From contig CAZLZJ010000050.1 of NCBI GenBank assembly GCA_964563975.1, positions 1 through 16,403 on the forward strand: 16,403 nt of DNA, given 5' to 3'. This DNA is from JAAYJR01 sp964563975 (GTDB lineage: Bacteria > Bacteroidota > Bacteroidia > Bacteroidales > Prolixibacteraceae). A program made the translations under genes and the position numbers. Shown here piece after piece: positions 7,727 through 15,395 of this stretch (the stretch's first letter is position 1; each line of letters begins with the position of its first letter). The notes below the pieces were generated by a model. It searched no databases, was not told the DNA's origin, and saw nothing but the letters and a program-made list of their open reading frames with translations.

Positions 7727-9139
7727 TTAATATCCAGGATTCTGATTGGTAATTGCGGAATTATAATTCAATTCATTAATCGGTATTGGATATAAGTAGT
7801 GCTTTTCTGCTATTGTCATACCACGATTTTGCAAGACATATTTTTCTGCCCCTGCCTTTCCCAATCGTTTAAGGTCAAACCAACGTTTAGCTTCTCCCAC
7901 AGTTTCATATCCTCTTTCCTGCATACACAATTCGATAAAAGAATCCTTAGTGTAATCGTTTAAGACGAAATCAACAGGTGAAGGCTGCGTAGGCGGATAT
8001 CCATATGCTCTGCGATGCACCATGTTAAGTGCCTCAAGTCCTGCTGCAGTAGGCCCGGTCGATATCTGACAGCTTGCTTCGGCATAAAGCAACAGACAAT
8101 CGGCATAACGATACATAGGAAAAGAATTTCTCGGAGCAGTAGCGTTCAAATCATTAAATTTTCTTAACAAGAGTGTGCCCTCGTCATGGCCACTATAAGG
8201 ATACCAAAAGGCTTTACGTAAATCATTGTCGTCCTGATTGACATAAGGAGTGTGATTCACATTGCCGTTACAGCAATAATAGCCATCAGCTACGACGTAT
8301 TCTCCACCAACTCCATGAAAGTAAAATGGGGCATTAAATGGATCCTGTTCATGATATCTCAAATAGAAGATTTCTTCAGAAGTAAGCACCATTGGGCCAT
8401 ATAATTTTTCAAAATCATCAAATTGTTCAACTTCTACTAAATTGTATAGCCCGGATTGGATAACTTCATTTGATTTTTCAGCTGCTTTATCATACTGGTT
8501 CAGTGTAAAATACACGTCGGTTAATAACATTTTTGCCGACCATTGAGTTGGATGTCCGATAGTTGATACGGTAGAAGGAAGCGTTGATTCGGCAAATTCC
8601 AAATCCGAAATGATTAATTTATATACATCCGCTACAGGGGATCTAGGGACTTCGATTTCACTCATATTTTCTATCGTCCTCAAGGGTATTTCACCCCAAT
8701 TTCTTACCAACTGGAAATAAGATAAAGCCCGAAGAAACATAGACTCACCCAGATATTCATCTTTTTTATTATCCGACAGGGAGTTGGCATTGGGAATAGC
8801 CTCAATCATTATATTGGCATTTCTGATAGCCTGATAAAAATATACCCATTGATTACTAATTCTTGTAATATTTGTTGCGTCCATACCGGAATACTGGCTT
8901 GGAAACAACCAGCTTCCCCGCCCTTCGTGAATGATATCTGATGATTCTTCCAACATGACGGGATATTCTGCTTTATAAGTGTTACGAATGGGAGTGTATA
9001 TTGCGGCAACACCTGCCTCAATTTCTCCGGCCGTATTGTAAAACGTTTCAACGGCTATAGCCTGCGGCTTTTCTATCAACAGATCCTCGCATGAACAGAT
9101 CAGTAATGCACCCAAAATAATAAATACTATATATTTCAT
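7727..9139 (-). CDS. SusD/RagB-family outer-membrane glycan-binding lipoprotein
   Basis: A 470-residue surface lipoprotein that captures oligosaccharide and caps the SusC channel. The signal peptide ends in a lipobox, LLICSC, with C17 the likely lipidated residue (C15 is the alternative), followed by EDLLIEKPQ, typical of SusD N-termini. SusD-type TPR helices and family blocks are visible: FLRALSYFQLVRNWGEIPL in mid-protein, YRYADCLLLYAEA, ERGYETVGEAKRWFDLKRLG, and the usual C-terminal ending NQNPGY. The length is normal for the family. It starts 19 nt after the SusC stop and is followed by a strong terminator, so susC and susD form one unit. The ligand cannot be predicted from sequence; the neighbouring GH20 genes suggest an N-acetylhexosamine-containing glycan. 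Confidence 0.95.
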   Translation of the reverse strand: MKYIVFIILGALLICSCEDLLIEKPQAIAVETFYNTAGEIEAGVAAIYTPIRNTYKAEYPVMLEESSDIIHEGRGSWLFPSQYSGMDATNITRISNQWVYFYQAIRNANIMIEAIPNANSLSDNKKDEYLGESMFLRALSYFQLVRNWGEIPLRTIENMSEIEVPRSPVADVYKLIISDLEFAESTLPSTVSTIGHPTQWSAKMLLTDVYFTLNQYDKAAEKSNEVIQSGLYNLVEVEQFDDFEKLYGPMVLTSEEIFYLRYHEQDPFNAPFYFHGVGGEYVVADGYYCCNGNVNHTPYVNQDDNDLRKAFWYPYSGHDEGTLLLRKFNDLNATAPRNSFPMYRYADCLLLYAEASCQISTGPTAAGLEALNMVHRRAYGYPPTQPSPVDFVLNDYTKDSFIELCMQERGYETVGEAKRWFDLKRLGKAGAEKYVLQNRGMTIAEKHYLYPIPINELNYNSAITNQNPGY

Positions 9140-9158
9140 ATTCTTTATTTTTAATTAA

Positions 9159-12100
9159 TTAAAAACCAACATTGATACCGAATGTATATGATTTGGCAAT
9201 CGGATACGGATTATGGTCAATCCCTTGTCCGATTCCGCCACCCTGCGAGTTGACATCCGGATCCCATCCGGAATAATTAGTAATGGTTAATACGTTTTGT
9301 ATGCTGACAAAAAGTTTTACTCTTTCTACCCAGTTAATGTACCATTTTTTGATGGGCAGGTTATATGCCAATTCCACATTTTTCAACCGTAAATAAGAGC
9401 CATTCTCAACTAATCTATCCGAAAGGCGATAGGTTTGATCCCGAGTAATTTTCGGATATTTAGCATTTGGTGTTTCCGGCGTCCAATGATTATAGAGCAC
9501 TTCTCTTAACTGATTATGACCGTAAGTATAACGAAGGGTGTTATCAATTGAAGTTGCATTCAATAAATCGTTCCCCTGTGACCCCTGGAAGAATAGGGAT
9601 AAATTGAAATTTTTATAACTCATTAAGGAATTAAGCCCGTAAATAAACTTAGGATTAGGATCACCAATAATGGTTTTATCCGATTGGTTAAGCACGCCAT
9701 CGGGTTCCAAATCCTTATATTTTTCGAATCCGTCATCCGTATATCCATCCCTTAAGTATCCGTAAAAAACACCCATTGGCTCTCCTTCTCTGAGTAGATT
9801 ACAATTATCCACTACTTGTATAAAATCAATATAGCCACCATAAATATCCTCTCCTCCATACAATTTTATCACTTTGCTTTTGTTAAAAGAGATATTTCCA
9901 TTAAGCATCCATTGAAATCCTCCTTTGAACACATCAGCATCAATGGTAAATTCGAAACCTTTATTTTGGATCTGCCCAACATTTTGCAAAGTAGTTGTAT
10001 AACCCATCGAAGACGGCAACGATACGGTATTCAGAAGATCACGTGTTTCTTTGATATAATAATCGGCAGTTAACCGGAACCTGTTATCCATAATGCCAAC
10101 ATCCAAACCCAAATCGAACTGCTCGGTGTTTTCCCATTTTAAATTACCCGGTAAACGGGTACCCGGAGCAAAGGTTGTATAACGGCTGGTACCGAACACA
10201 GTCTTGCCTGAACTCAGATTATTTAACGTTGCATAAGCACTGATTGCCTGGCTACCAGTGACGCCATAACTTGTCCTAAGCTTTAAATCGGAGATTAGTG
10301 AAACATTTTTCATAAATTGTTCTTCGCTTATCCTCCATGCTAAAGCGCCTGAGGGAAAATATCCCCATTTGTCGCCTTCACTATACCTTGAAGAACCATC
10401 AGCGCGAAAACTAAAGGTGAAAAAAAAGCGATGGTAGAAAACATAATTAACCCGTGCAATGGTAGATAACAATACCCATTTCGAATAAGATGAGGAAGGT
10501 ATACCCGGAGTAGCAGCGCCCCCCAAATTTCCCGTTTCGGTAAGATCGCTCAAAAATCCAGTACCGCTTCCACCTAAATTAGTCGTTATATAATCCTGAT
10601 AGGTGAATCCGGCTACTGCAGAAATCTTGTGTTTCCCAAAATCTTTGATGTAACTGACCGTATTCTCATTCAGAAGACTCATTGCTTGTGTAGTGGTGAT
10701 AGATGCGTTACCTACACTATTGTAATAATTCAATGTTCGGTAATAATCATACCGATCGTCACTATTTTCTACCCCTCCTAATATTTTGATAAATAATCCA
10801 TCAATCGGCTCGAAAGTAAACGACACATTAGTTAATACTTTATTCGATTTGGTTACTTGACTCAGTTCATTGATAATATTGAGCGGATTGATAAATCCTT
10901 CGGTAAACCAGGGATAAGCCGTATGTATCACTTTATATGTGCCGTCGTCATTATAAGGCACTATTATTGGAGGAAGGGTCAAAGCTGCACTTATCAAGGT
11001 TACGCCTTGCCTGCCCCCTTCTGAGTTTTTACTATCCAAAGTATTACGTGATATAGCAGACGAAAAGCTCATAGTTACTCTTTTTCCGATTTCATGGTCT
11101 ATATTAGCTCTTAACGAATATCGGTTGTAACTGCCATTTTTGATCATACCTTCTTGATCAAAAATAGTCCCGGAGATAGCAAATTTGGTTTTTTTTCCTC
11201 CTCCGCTTACGGAAAGCGAGTGCGTACGAATAGGCGCTGTACTGAACATAAAATCTTGCCAGTCGAATCCTTCATCAAAGGAATTAACGTCAAAATAAGA
11301 ACCTAAACCATCATTGACACGTTGGATATTGGTAAATTCCGCATATTCTCTAGCATTCATTATATCCATTTTTTTTGCAAGCTTTTGATAGCCTAAAGTA
11401 GTATCAAAATCTACTTTTGTTTTGCCTTCTTTTCCTTTTTTGGTGGTGATTATAATCACACCATTAGAACCCCGCGAACCATATATGGCAATAGCTGAAG
11501 CATCTTTCAGAATTTCAACACTCTCAATATCTGCAACATCCAACATAGTAGGATTAGAAGAAAATGAAGGGAAGCCATCAATAACATATAAAGGATCATT
11601 ACCGCCCTGAATAGAGTTAGTACCTCTGATGCGTATCGTGGTTGCTCCTCCGGGGGCGCCACTATTCTGTTTCACATGGACGCCCGCAGCTCGCCCCTGC
11701 AAGGATTGTAAAACATTAAATTTGGGAACAGCTACTAATTCGGCAGTTTTTACCGAAGAAACAGAGCCGGTGAGATCGCTTTTTCTCACAGTTCCATACC
11801 CAACTGCCACTACTTCCTCAATCCCAATAACCTCTTCTTCCATTCTAACATCTATGCTGGTCCGGTTGCCAACAAAAACCTCCTGTGCTCTCATACCTAC
11901 GAATGAAAAGACTAAAGTAGCATCAGCAGGCAAGTTGGATAATAAATAATTACCATCACTGTCTGTAACAGTTCCTTGAGTTGTGCCCTTAAGAACCACG
12001 CTAACACCGGGTAAAGGCTGACCTGCAGAATCGGTAATTTTACCGCTGACAGCTCTTTGTTGCCGGCTGTAAGCAATTGAATTATGACCATGAATTCCCG

Positions 12101-12488
12101 TTTCGCCAAACTGGTTTGAGAGGACTATCTGCCGGTCAAACAAAAAATAATTAATATTCTTGCCTTCTAAAAGAAGATCAAGCACTTCATTTATTTTCTT
12201 GTCAACTGCATTAATATCAACTCTCTGTTCAACATCTATCAGATCTTTGTTGTAAAGAAAAAAGAATTCGGATTCATCTTCAATAGTTCCCAGTACTTTT
12301 TCAAGCTTTGTGTCCTTAAAATTCAAAGTCAGCTTGGTTGATTGTGAATAGGAATCTACAGCTAAAACCTGTATGATCCCGGCCAAAATCAGAAAGACAG
12401 TCAGTCGTGCCATGTTAAAAATTTTTAACATTGTATGACTTTGTATTACAAAACCATACATAAACATTAACTTTCGATACTTTTTCAT
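9159..12488 (-). CDS. SusC/RagA-family TonB-dependent transporter with STN domain
   Basis: An outer-membrane channel that imports oligosaccharide using TonB energy. The frame opens at 12539, but the ATG at 12488 (MKKYRKLMF) is preferred because it gives the usual signal leader and clears the hairpin at 12535-12579. That makes 1109 residues: signal peptide about 1-49, STN domain about 50-124, carboxypeptidase-regulatory-like domain about 146-215 (SGKITDSAGQPLPGVSVVLK), TonB-box-like EEVVAVGYGT near 224-233, plug about 245-355 with LYVIDGFP and LKDASAIAIYGSRGSNG, then a beta-barrel ending in GINVGF. The STN domain is the mark of signalling SusC proteins that contact a FecR partner, and a FecR gene lies immediately upstream. 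Appears intact and of normal length. Confidence 0.96.
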   Translation of the reverse strand: MKKYRKLMFMYGFVIQSHTMLKIFNMARLTVFLILAGIIQVLAVDSYSQSTKLTLNFKDTKLEKVLGTIEDESEFFFLYNKDLIDVEQRVDINAVDKKINEVLDLLLEGKNINYFLFDRQIVLSNQFGETGIHGHNSIAYSRQQRAVSGKITDSAGQPLPGVSVVLKGTTQGTVTDSDGNYLLSNLPADATLVFSFVGMRAQEVFVGNRTSIDVRMEEEVIGIEEVVAVGYGTVRKSDLTGSVSSVKTAELVAVPKFNVLQSLQGRAAGVHVKQNSGAPGGATTIRIRGTNSIQGGNDPLYVIDGFPSFSSNPTMLDVADIESVEILKDASAIAIYGSRGSNGVIIITTKKGKEGKTKVDFDTTLGYQKLAKKMDIMNAREYAEFTNIQRVNDGLGSYFDVNSFDEGFDWQDFMFSTAPIRTHSLSVSGGGKKTKFAISGTIFDQEGMIKNGSYNRYSLRANIDHEIGKRVTMSFSSAISRNTLDSKNSEGGRQGVTLISAALTLPPIIVPYNDDGTYKVIHTAYPWFTEGFINPLNIINELSQVTKSNKVLTNVSFTFEPIDGLFIKILGGVENSDDRYDYYRTLNYYNSVGNASITTTQAMSLLNENTVSYIKDFGKHKISAVAGFTYQDYITTNLGGSGTGFLSDLTETGNLGGAATPGIPSSSYSKWVLLSTIARVNYVFYHRFFFTFSFRADGSSRYSEGDKWGYFPSGALAWRISEEQFMKNVSLISDLKLRTSYGVTGSQAISAYATLNNLSSGKTVFGTSRYTTFAPGTRLPGNLKWENTEQFDLGLDVGIMDNRFRLTADYYIKETRDLLNTVSLPSSMGYTTTLQNVGQIQNKGFEFTIDADVFKGGFQWMLNGNISFNKSKVIKLYGGEDIYGGYIDFIQVVDNCNLLREGEPMGVFYGYLRDGYTDDGFEKYKDLEPDGVLNQSDKTIIGDPNPKFIYGLNSLMSYKNFNLSLFFQGSQGNDLLNATSIDNTLRYTYGHNQLREVLYNHWTPETPNAKYPKITRDQTYRLSDRLVENGSYLRLKNVELAYNLPIKKWYINWVERVKLFVSIQNVLTITNYSGWDPDVNSQGGGIGQGIDHNPYPIAKSYTFGINVGF

Positions 12489-12534
12489 AAATTTACGAAA
12501 TTTTGTAGAGTTAAAAAATGTCATTTGTTCTCTC

Positions 12535-12579
12535 TGCAAATCATGCGGGAAGATGCTGCAAACACCTTCCCGCTTTGCA
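12535..12579 (-). promoter_or_regulatory. Strong stem-loop in the fecR-susC gap
   Basis: GCGGGAAG (12545-12552) pairs perfectly with CTTCCCGC (12566-12573) around a 13-nt loop. An outer pair, TGCAAA (12535-12540) and TTTGCA (12574-12579), extends the stem past a 4-nt bulge. It is far more GC-rich than its surroundings and lies 10 nt beyond the fecR stop. Read toward susC it is not followed immediately by a T run (a short T6 comes about 15 nt later), so it may be an attenuator, an RNA-stability element for the susC message, or a weak fecR terminator. Confidence 0.65.
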
Positions 12580-12589
12580 TTTATATAGT

Positions 12590-13624
12590 TTATTTATCTT
12601 TTATCCGTAAACGCACCTCCTTCTTTTTATAAATATCATTTTCACAGGCAACCCTTTTCTTTATTTCATAATCCATAGGTGTAGTAAGAGCCATAAGCCT
12701 TAATACCTCCTCGATAGGCTCATCCTGAAATGTAGCCTTAAAACGATAATTCTTTAAAATTTCATCTTCAATTATAATATCCACATTATACCACTTAGCC
12801 ATCCTTTTTGCTGCCTGTTCAAATGTCTCATTATCCATCATCAAATATCCCTCTTTCCAGGATGTGTAAATCTTTGTGTTAACCTGTCTTAAACTATATT
12901 TATTATCAGTAGGCATATAAGCCAGTTTCTGATCAGGTATAAGTGTATTTTCAAGGTTGGACCTCTTCCCGGTAACCTTTACACTGCCCGATTCCAAAAT
13001 AACTTCCGCCAGATCCTCTCCCGGATAGGCAGTAACATTGAATTTTGTGCCATAAACCGAAATATACAAATCTTCAATACTCACTGTAAAAACTGATTTT
13101 TGTGGCGTAACATCAAAAAAGGCTTCACCGGATAACTCAACAACTCTTGATCTGCTGTACGTAGAGGTATACCTTAACTTAGACCCGCTGTTAAGCCAAC
13201 CTTTTGAACCGTCAGGGAGCATAAATTCTGTCCTTGCCCCCTCAGGCGAATTAATTTCCACCCATCCCGATTCACTTACAGGTTCTGATTCTTTTTTCAT
13301 ATAATTGTAAACTGCAAAAGCAAGAACCGGAATCAACAAAATGGCTGCCACCTGCCGGTAAATATTCCAAAACTTTCTTTTCTTTGCTTCATTGCGCTCT
13401 TCTAAAAGAATTTGATACTCAATATTTTGATAAATATGTTCTAACGATTTATCATCAACTTTTCTCTCACGGTTGATTTCATTCCAATACTCTGAAAGAT
13501 ATCTTTTAATCTCTTCATAATTATGAATGTTATTAAACCATTCTTTAACCTGGAGATATTCATTATATGTATATTTCCCTTTAATGAAATTATCAAGTAC
13601 TTTAATTCTATTATTACTTAACAT
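12590..13624 (-). CDS. FecR-family anti-sigma factor
   Basis: A 344-residue inner-membrane protein that holds the ECF sigma factor until the SusC STN domain signals across the periplasm. A cytoplasmic N-terminal part (1-88) contains the sigma-binding region. One membrane helix lies at about 92-108 (VAAILLIPVLAFAVYNY). The periplasmic FecR domain spans about 123-219, with SPEGARTEFMLPDGSKGWLNSGS and VYGTKFNVTAYPGE as family blocks. The C-terminal DUF4974-like, STN-like domain lies at about 258-324 (FEQAAKRMAKWYNVDI). It lies downstream of the sigma factor and upstream of susC, the standard order for ECF/FecR-controlled PULs. The C-terminal tail after about 325 is unusually basic. Confidence 0.93.
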   Translation of the reverse strand: MLSNNRIKVLDNFIKGKYTYNEYLQVKEWFNNIHNYEEIKRYLSEYWNEINRERKVDDKSLEHIYQNIEYQILLEERNEAKKRKFWNIYRQVAAILLIPVLAFAVYNYMKKESEPVSESGWVEINSPEGARTEFMLPDGSKGWLNSGSKLRYTSTYSRSRVVELSGEAFFDVTPQKSVFTVSIEDLYISVYGTKFNVTAYPGEDLAEVILESGSVKVTGKRSNLENTLIPDQKLAYMPTDNKYSLRQVNTKIYTSWKEGYLMMDNETFEQAAKRMAKWYNVDIIIEDEILKNYRFKATFQDEPIEEVLRLMALTTPMDYEIKKRVACENDIYKKKEVRLRIKDK

Positions 13625-13641
13625 AAAAATATTTTACAATC

Positions 13642-13673
13642 AAAGAAGGAGAAAATAAAAAATCTCCTTCTTT
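13642..13673 (-). promoter_or_regulatory. Perfect 11-bp hairpin just before fecR
   Basis: AAAGAAGGAGA (13642-13652) is perfectly complementary to TCTCCTTCTTT (13663-13673) around a 10-nt A/T-only loop. It ends 17 nt upstream of the fecR ATG. Read on the minus strand it is followed by GATTGTAAAATATTTTT and then ATG. It may be a partial terminator between the sigma and fecR genes, which would adjust their ratio, or a structure that limits fecR translation. The intergenic stretch 13625-13778 contains nothing else that I can name. Confidence 0.6.
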
Positions 13674-13778
13674 ACTAAACTAACCTGCTGCTGTAAAAAC
13701 TATTTTATATGTTATATCCAAAAAAGAAGAAAATCCCCAGTGAAAAAATTATTTTTTTAAAAATGCTATTTTATTGAT

Positions 13779-14485
13779 TTAATTTTTACTGAACTCTTCC
13801 CTAAGAAAATTCATTGATTTAGTTATATGATATTCAACCGTCTTAATAGAAANNNNNNNNNNNNNNNNNNNNNNNNNNNNNNNNNNNNNNNNNNNNNNNN
13901 NNNNNNNNNNNNNNNNNNNNNNNNNNNNNNNNNNNNNNNNNNNNNNNNNNNNTCCCTAAGAAAATTCATTGATTTAGTTATATGATATTCAACCGTCTTA
14001 ATAGAAATATTACACTCTTCGGCTATCTCTTTTAAAGATTTGCATTCAATTTTCTTTTTCAGAAAAATCTCCCTGCGTCTTTCAGGCATCTTATTGATCA
14101 TTAATTCCAGCTTAATCAACATCTCCTGATAATCATCTTCTTCATTAACATTTTTACCGTCATTATATACTTCTTCTAATACACCATGCTTCAAACGGTT
14201 AACTTCCGCTAATTCGTTAAACTGTTTTCTAATAATATTGAGTGCAATTGTAAAAAGATATGAACGAAAAGACTTACCGGCATCTATCTCTTTTCTTCTT
14301 GTCCATATTTTCATAAATGTTTCCTGAACGACATCCTCTGCTGCTTGTTCAGATTTCAGAAAAGAAAAAGAAAACCGGTACAAAGACTTGCTGTACAGGT
14401 CAAACAATTTTTTAAAGCAATCGTGTTTATTGTTATTTAACCCTTTTAACAAAAAAAGCTCAATATTGGAAGTACCCTTAGACAA
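13779..14485 (-). CDS. ECF sigma-70 factor (FecI-like), interrupted by an assembly gap
   Basis: Directs RNA polymerase to the susCD promoter once FecR releases it. Region 2 lies at about residues 24-90 with AEDVVQETFMKIW (49-61); region 4 at about 123-176 with MPERRREIF and a helix-turn-helix SLKEIAEECNISIKTVEYHI (150-169). The gap (13853-13952) has identical 55-bp copies on each side. Collapsing the copies and removing the N restores one frame, ending SMNFLREEFSKN with stop at 13779-13781, a normal 183-residue protein. Reading straight through the N gives a false tail because 100 is not a multiple of three. The apparent start is TTG at 14485, since the frame is closed by TAA a few codons upstream and there is no nearby ATG. 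Function is therefore judged intact. Confidence 0.88.
13798..13852. repeat. Left copy of the 55-bp sequence flanking the gap
   Basis: Identical over 55 bases to 13953-14007. The two copies encode the same end of sigma region 4 (from ISIKTVEYH to MNFLR). A real tandem duplication would duplicate part of a conserved domain, so an unresolved overlap between two contig ends is the simpler explanation. Confidence 0.93.
13853..13952. other. Assembly gap of exactly 100 N
   Basis: A run of 100 undetermined bases, a conventional scaffold spacer length. Because its flanks are the same 55 bases, the true gap is probably negative, meaning the contigs overlap and no sequence is missing. Confidence 0.97.
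13953..14007. repeat. Right copy of the 55-bp sequence flanking the gap
   Basis: Second copy of 13798-13852, directly repeated and without mismatches. This copy is in frame with the upstream sigma-factor coding sequence and is the one to keep when collapsing the overlap. Confidence 0.93.
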
Positions 14486-14682
14486 AAGATTAGTTTAAGT
14501 AGTTAAATTTTTTTGCAAGTTAATAAAAATCTCAACTAATTTCACAATTTTAAAAAATCTTACAAATGCAAAAAATCATTATATTTAACATTTTAACAGC
14601 AAAACAGATCAATATTAATTTGTAACTTTTTGTTTTATTTCGTGTATTATCATATGGATTCTATTTATTAAACAGTGGCACT
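14486..14682. promoter_or_regulatory. Divergent intergenic region, sigma factor and hypothetical gene
   Basis: A 197-nt, very AT-rich region that must carry the promoters for the ECF sigma gene (minus) and the hypothetical gene (plus). TTTG tetramers that could be Bacteroidota -33 elements occur on the plus strand at 14619-14622 and 14629-14632. I could not find a matching TAnnTTTG -7 element at the right spacing on either strand, so no promoter is placed. Confidence 0.4.
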
Positions 14683-15381
14683 ATGGAAATAAAAAACTTA
14701 ATATGCTTAAGTGGCTCCATTACAAAAAAGGAATCATTAATATGGCTTAAATCAAACATTCTTGAAAATACCAATGTTGCTGAGGCTAACTTACCATATG
14801 CAGGATATTACGGGTGGACCCCCGAAAAACCTAAACCCAACTCTCTGTTCCTGCTTACAGAAAAGTATCATACTCTTGAAGAAGCTCTTCGATTGGCACA
14901 AAATATCGATATTTGTACTAAAAACTTAGTAAATGCTGCCAGTGCAGTTTTGCAATTTAAAAATCAAACTTTTTCCGCTATCAGAATTCGTAATTTCCCG
15001 GGTTATAATCATCTGAAAATTTTACAGCAATGTTTTCAAAAATTGGGAGTTAGTTTTCTTAAAAAAACAATCTTTGAAACAGAAGCTTTGGTTACCGTAA
15101 ATAAGTGCTTCCTTTTGGAACAGATAAATAAAGGTATCTTTATAGATAAGTCCAACAAGAATGAAGGATATATAGAAATTCCTGTTTACCTTACCCAAAA
15201 TGATTTTGAACAACTGATAATAAACGTTAAAAACAACGGTGAATGTAAATTTTTTGATGCAGCAAAAGGTGGTTTTATACAAGATACCCGTGTTATTGAA
15301 GTAATACGGATTTATGCAAAGTATATAAATGCCGACTTATTAAGATGTATACAACAGGAGGCGATGAAACAACTCAGATAA
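14683..15381 (+). CDS. Conserved hypothetical protein, function unknown
   Basis: A 232-residue soluble protein with no signal peptide, membrane helix or enzyme motif that I can identify. It begins MEIKNLICLSGSITKKESL and has blocks GYYGWTPEKPKP near 42-53, AIRIRNFPGYNHL near 99-111 and IRIYAKYINADLLR near the C-terminus. The overall pattern resembles an uncharacterised Bacteroidota family that I recall only as hypothetical. It is the only plus-strand gene in the window, diverges from the sigma factor and converges on the TPR-like gene with 14 nt between them, so it is a single-gene transcript and probably not part of the glycan locus. Confidence 0.7.
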   Translation: MEIKNLICLSGSITKKESLIWLKSNILENTNVAEANLPYAGYYGWTPEKPKPNSLFLLTEKYHTLEEALRLAQNIDICTKNLVNAASAVLQFKNQTFSAIRIRNFPGYNHLKILQQCFQKLGVSFLKKTIFETEALVTVNKCFLLEQINKGIFIDKSNKNEGYIEIPVYLTQNDFEQLIINVKNNGECKFFDAAKGGFIQDTRVIEVIRIYAKYINADLLRCIQQEAMKQLR

Positions 15382-15395
15382 AATCTTATTTTATT

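Noticed and set aside
11422..11949. Plus-strand open frames inside susC
   Set aside because: They are antisense shadows of the strongly conserved plug and regulatory-like domains.
12489..12539. SusC start at 12539
   Set aside because: It would put the start inside the strong stem-loop and add 17 residues before the usual MKK leader.
13798..14007. A biological tandem duplication in the sigma factor
   Set aside because: The copies are identical, flank exactly 100 N and have a typical assembly overlap length.
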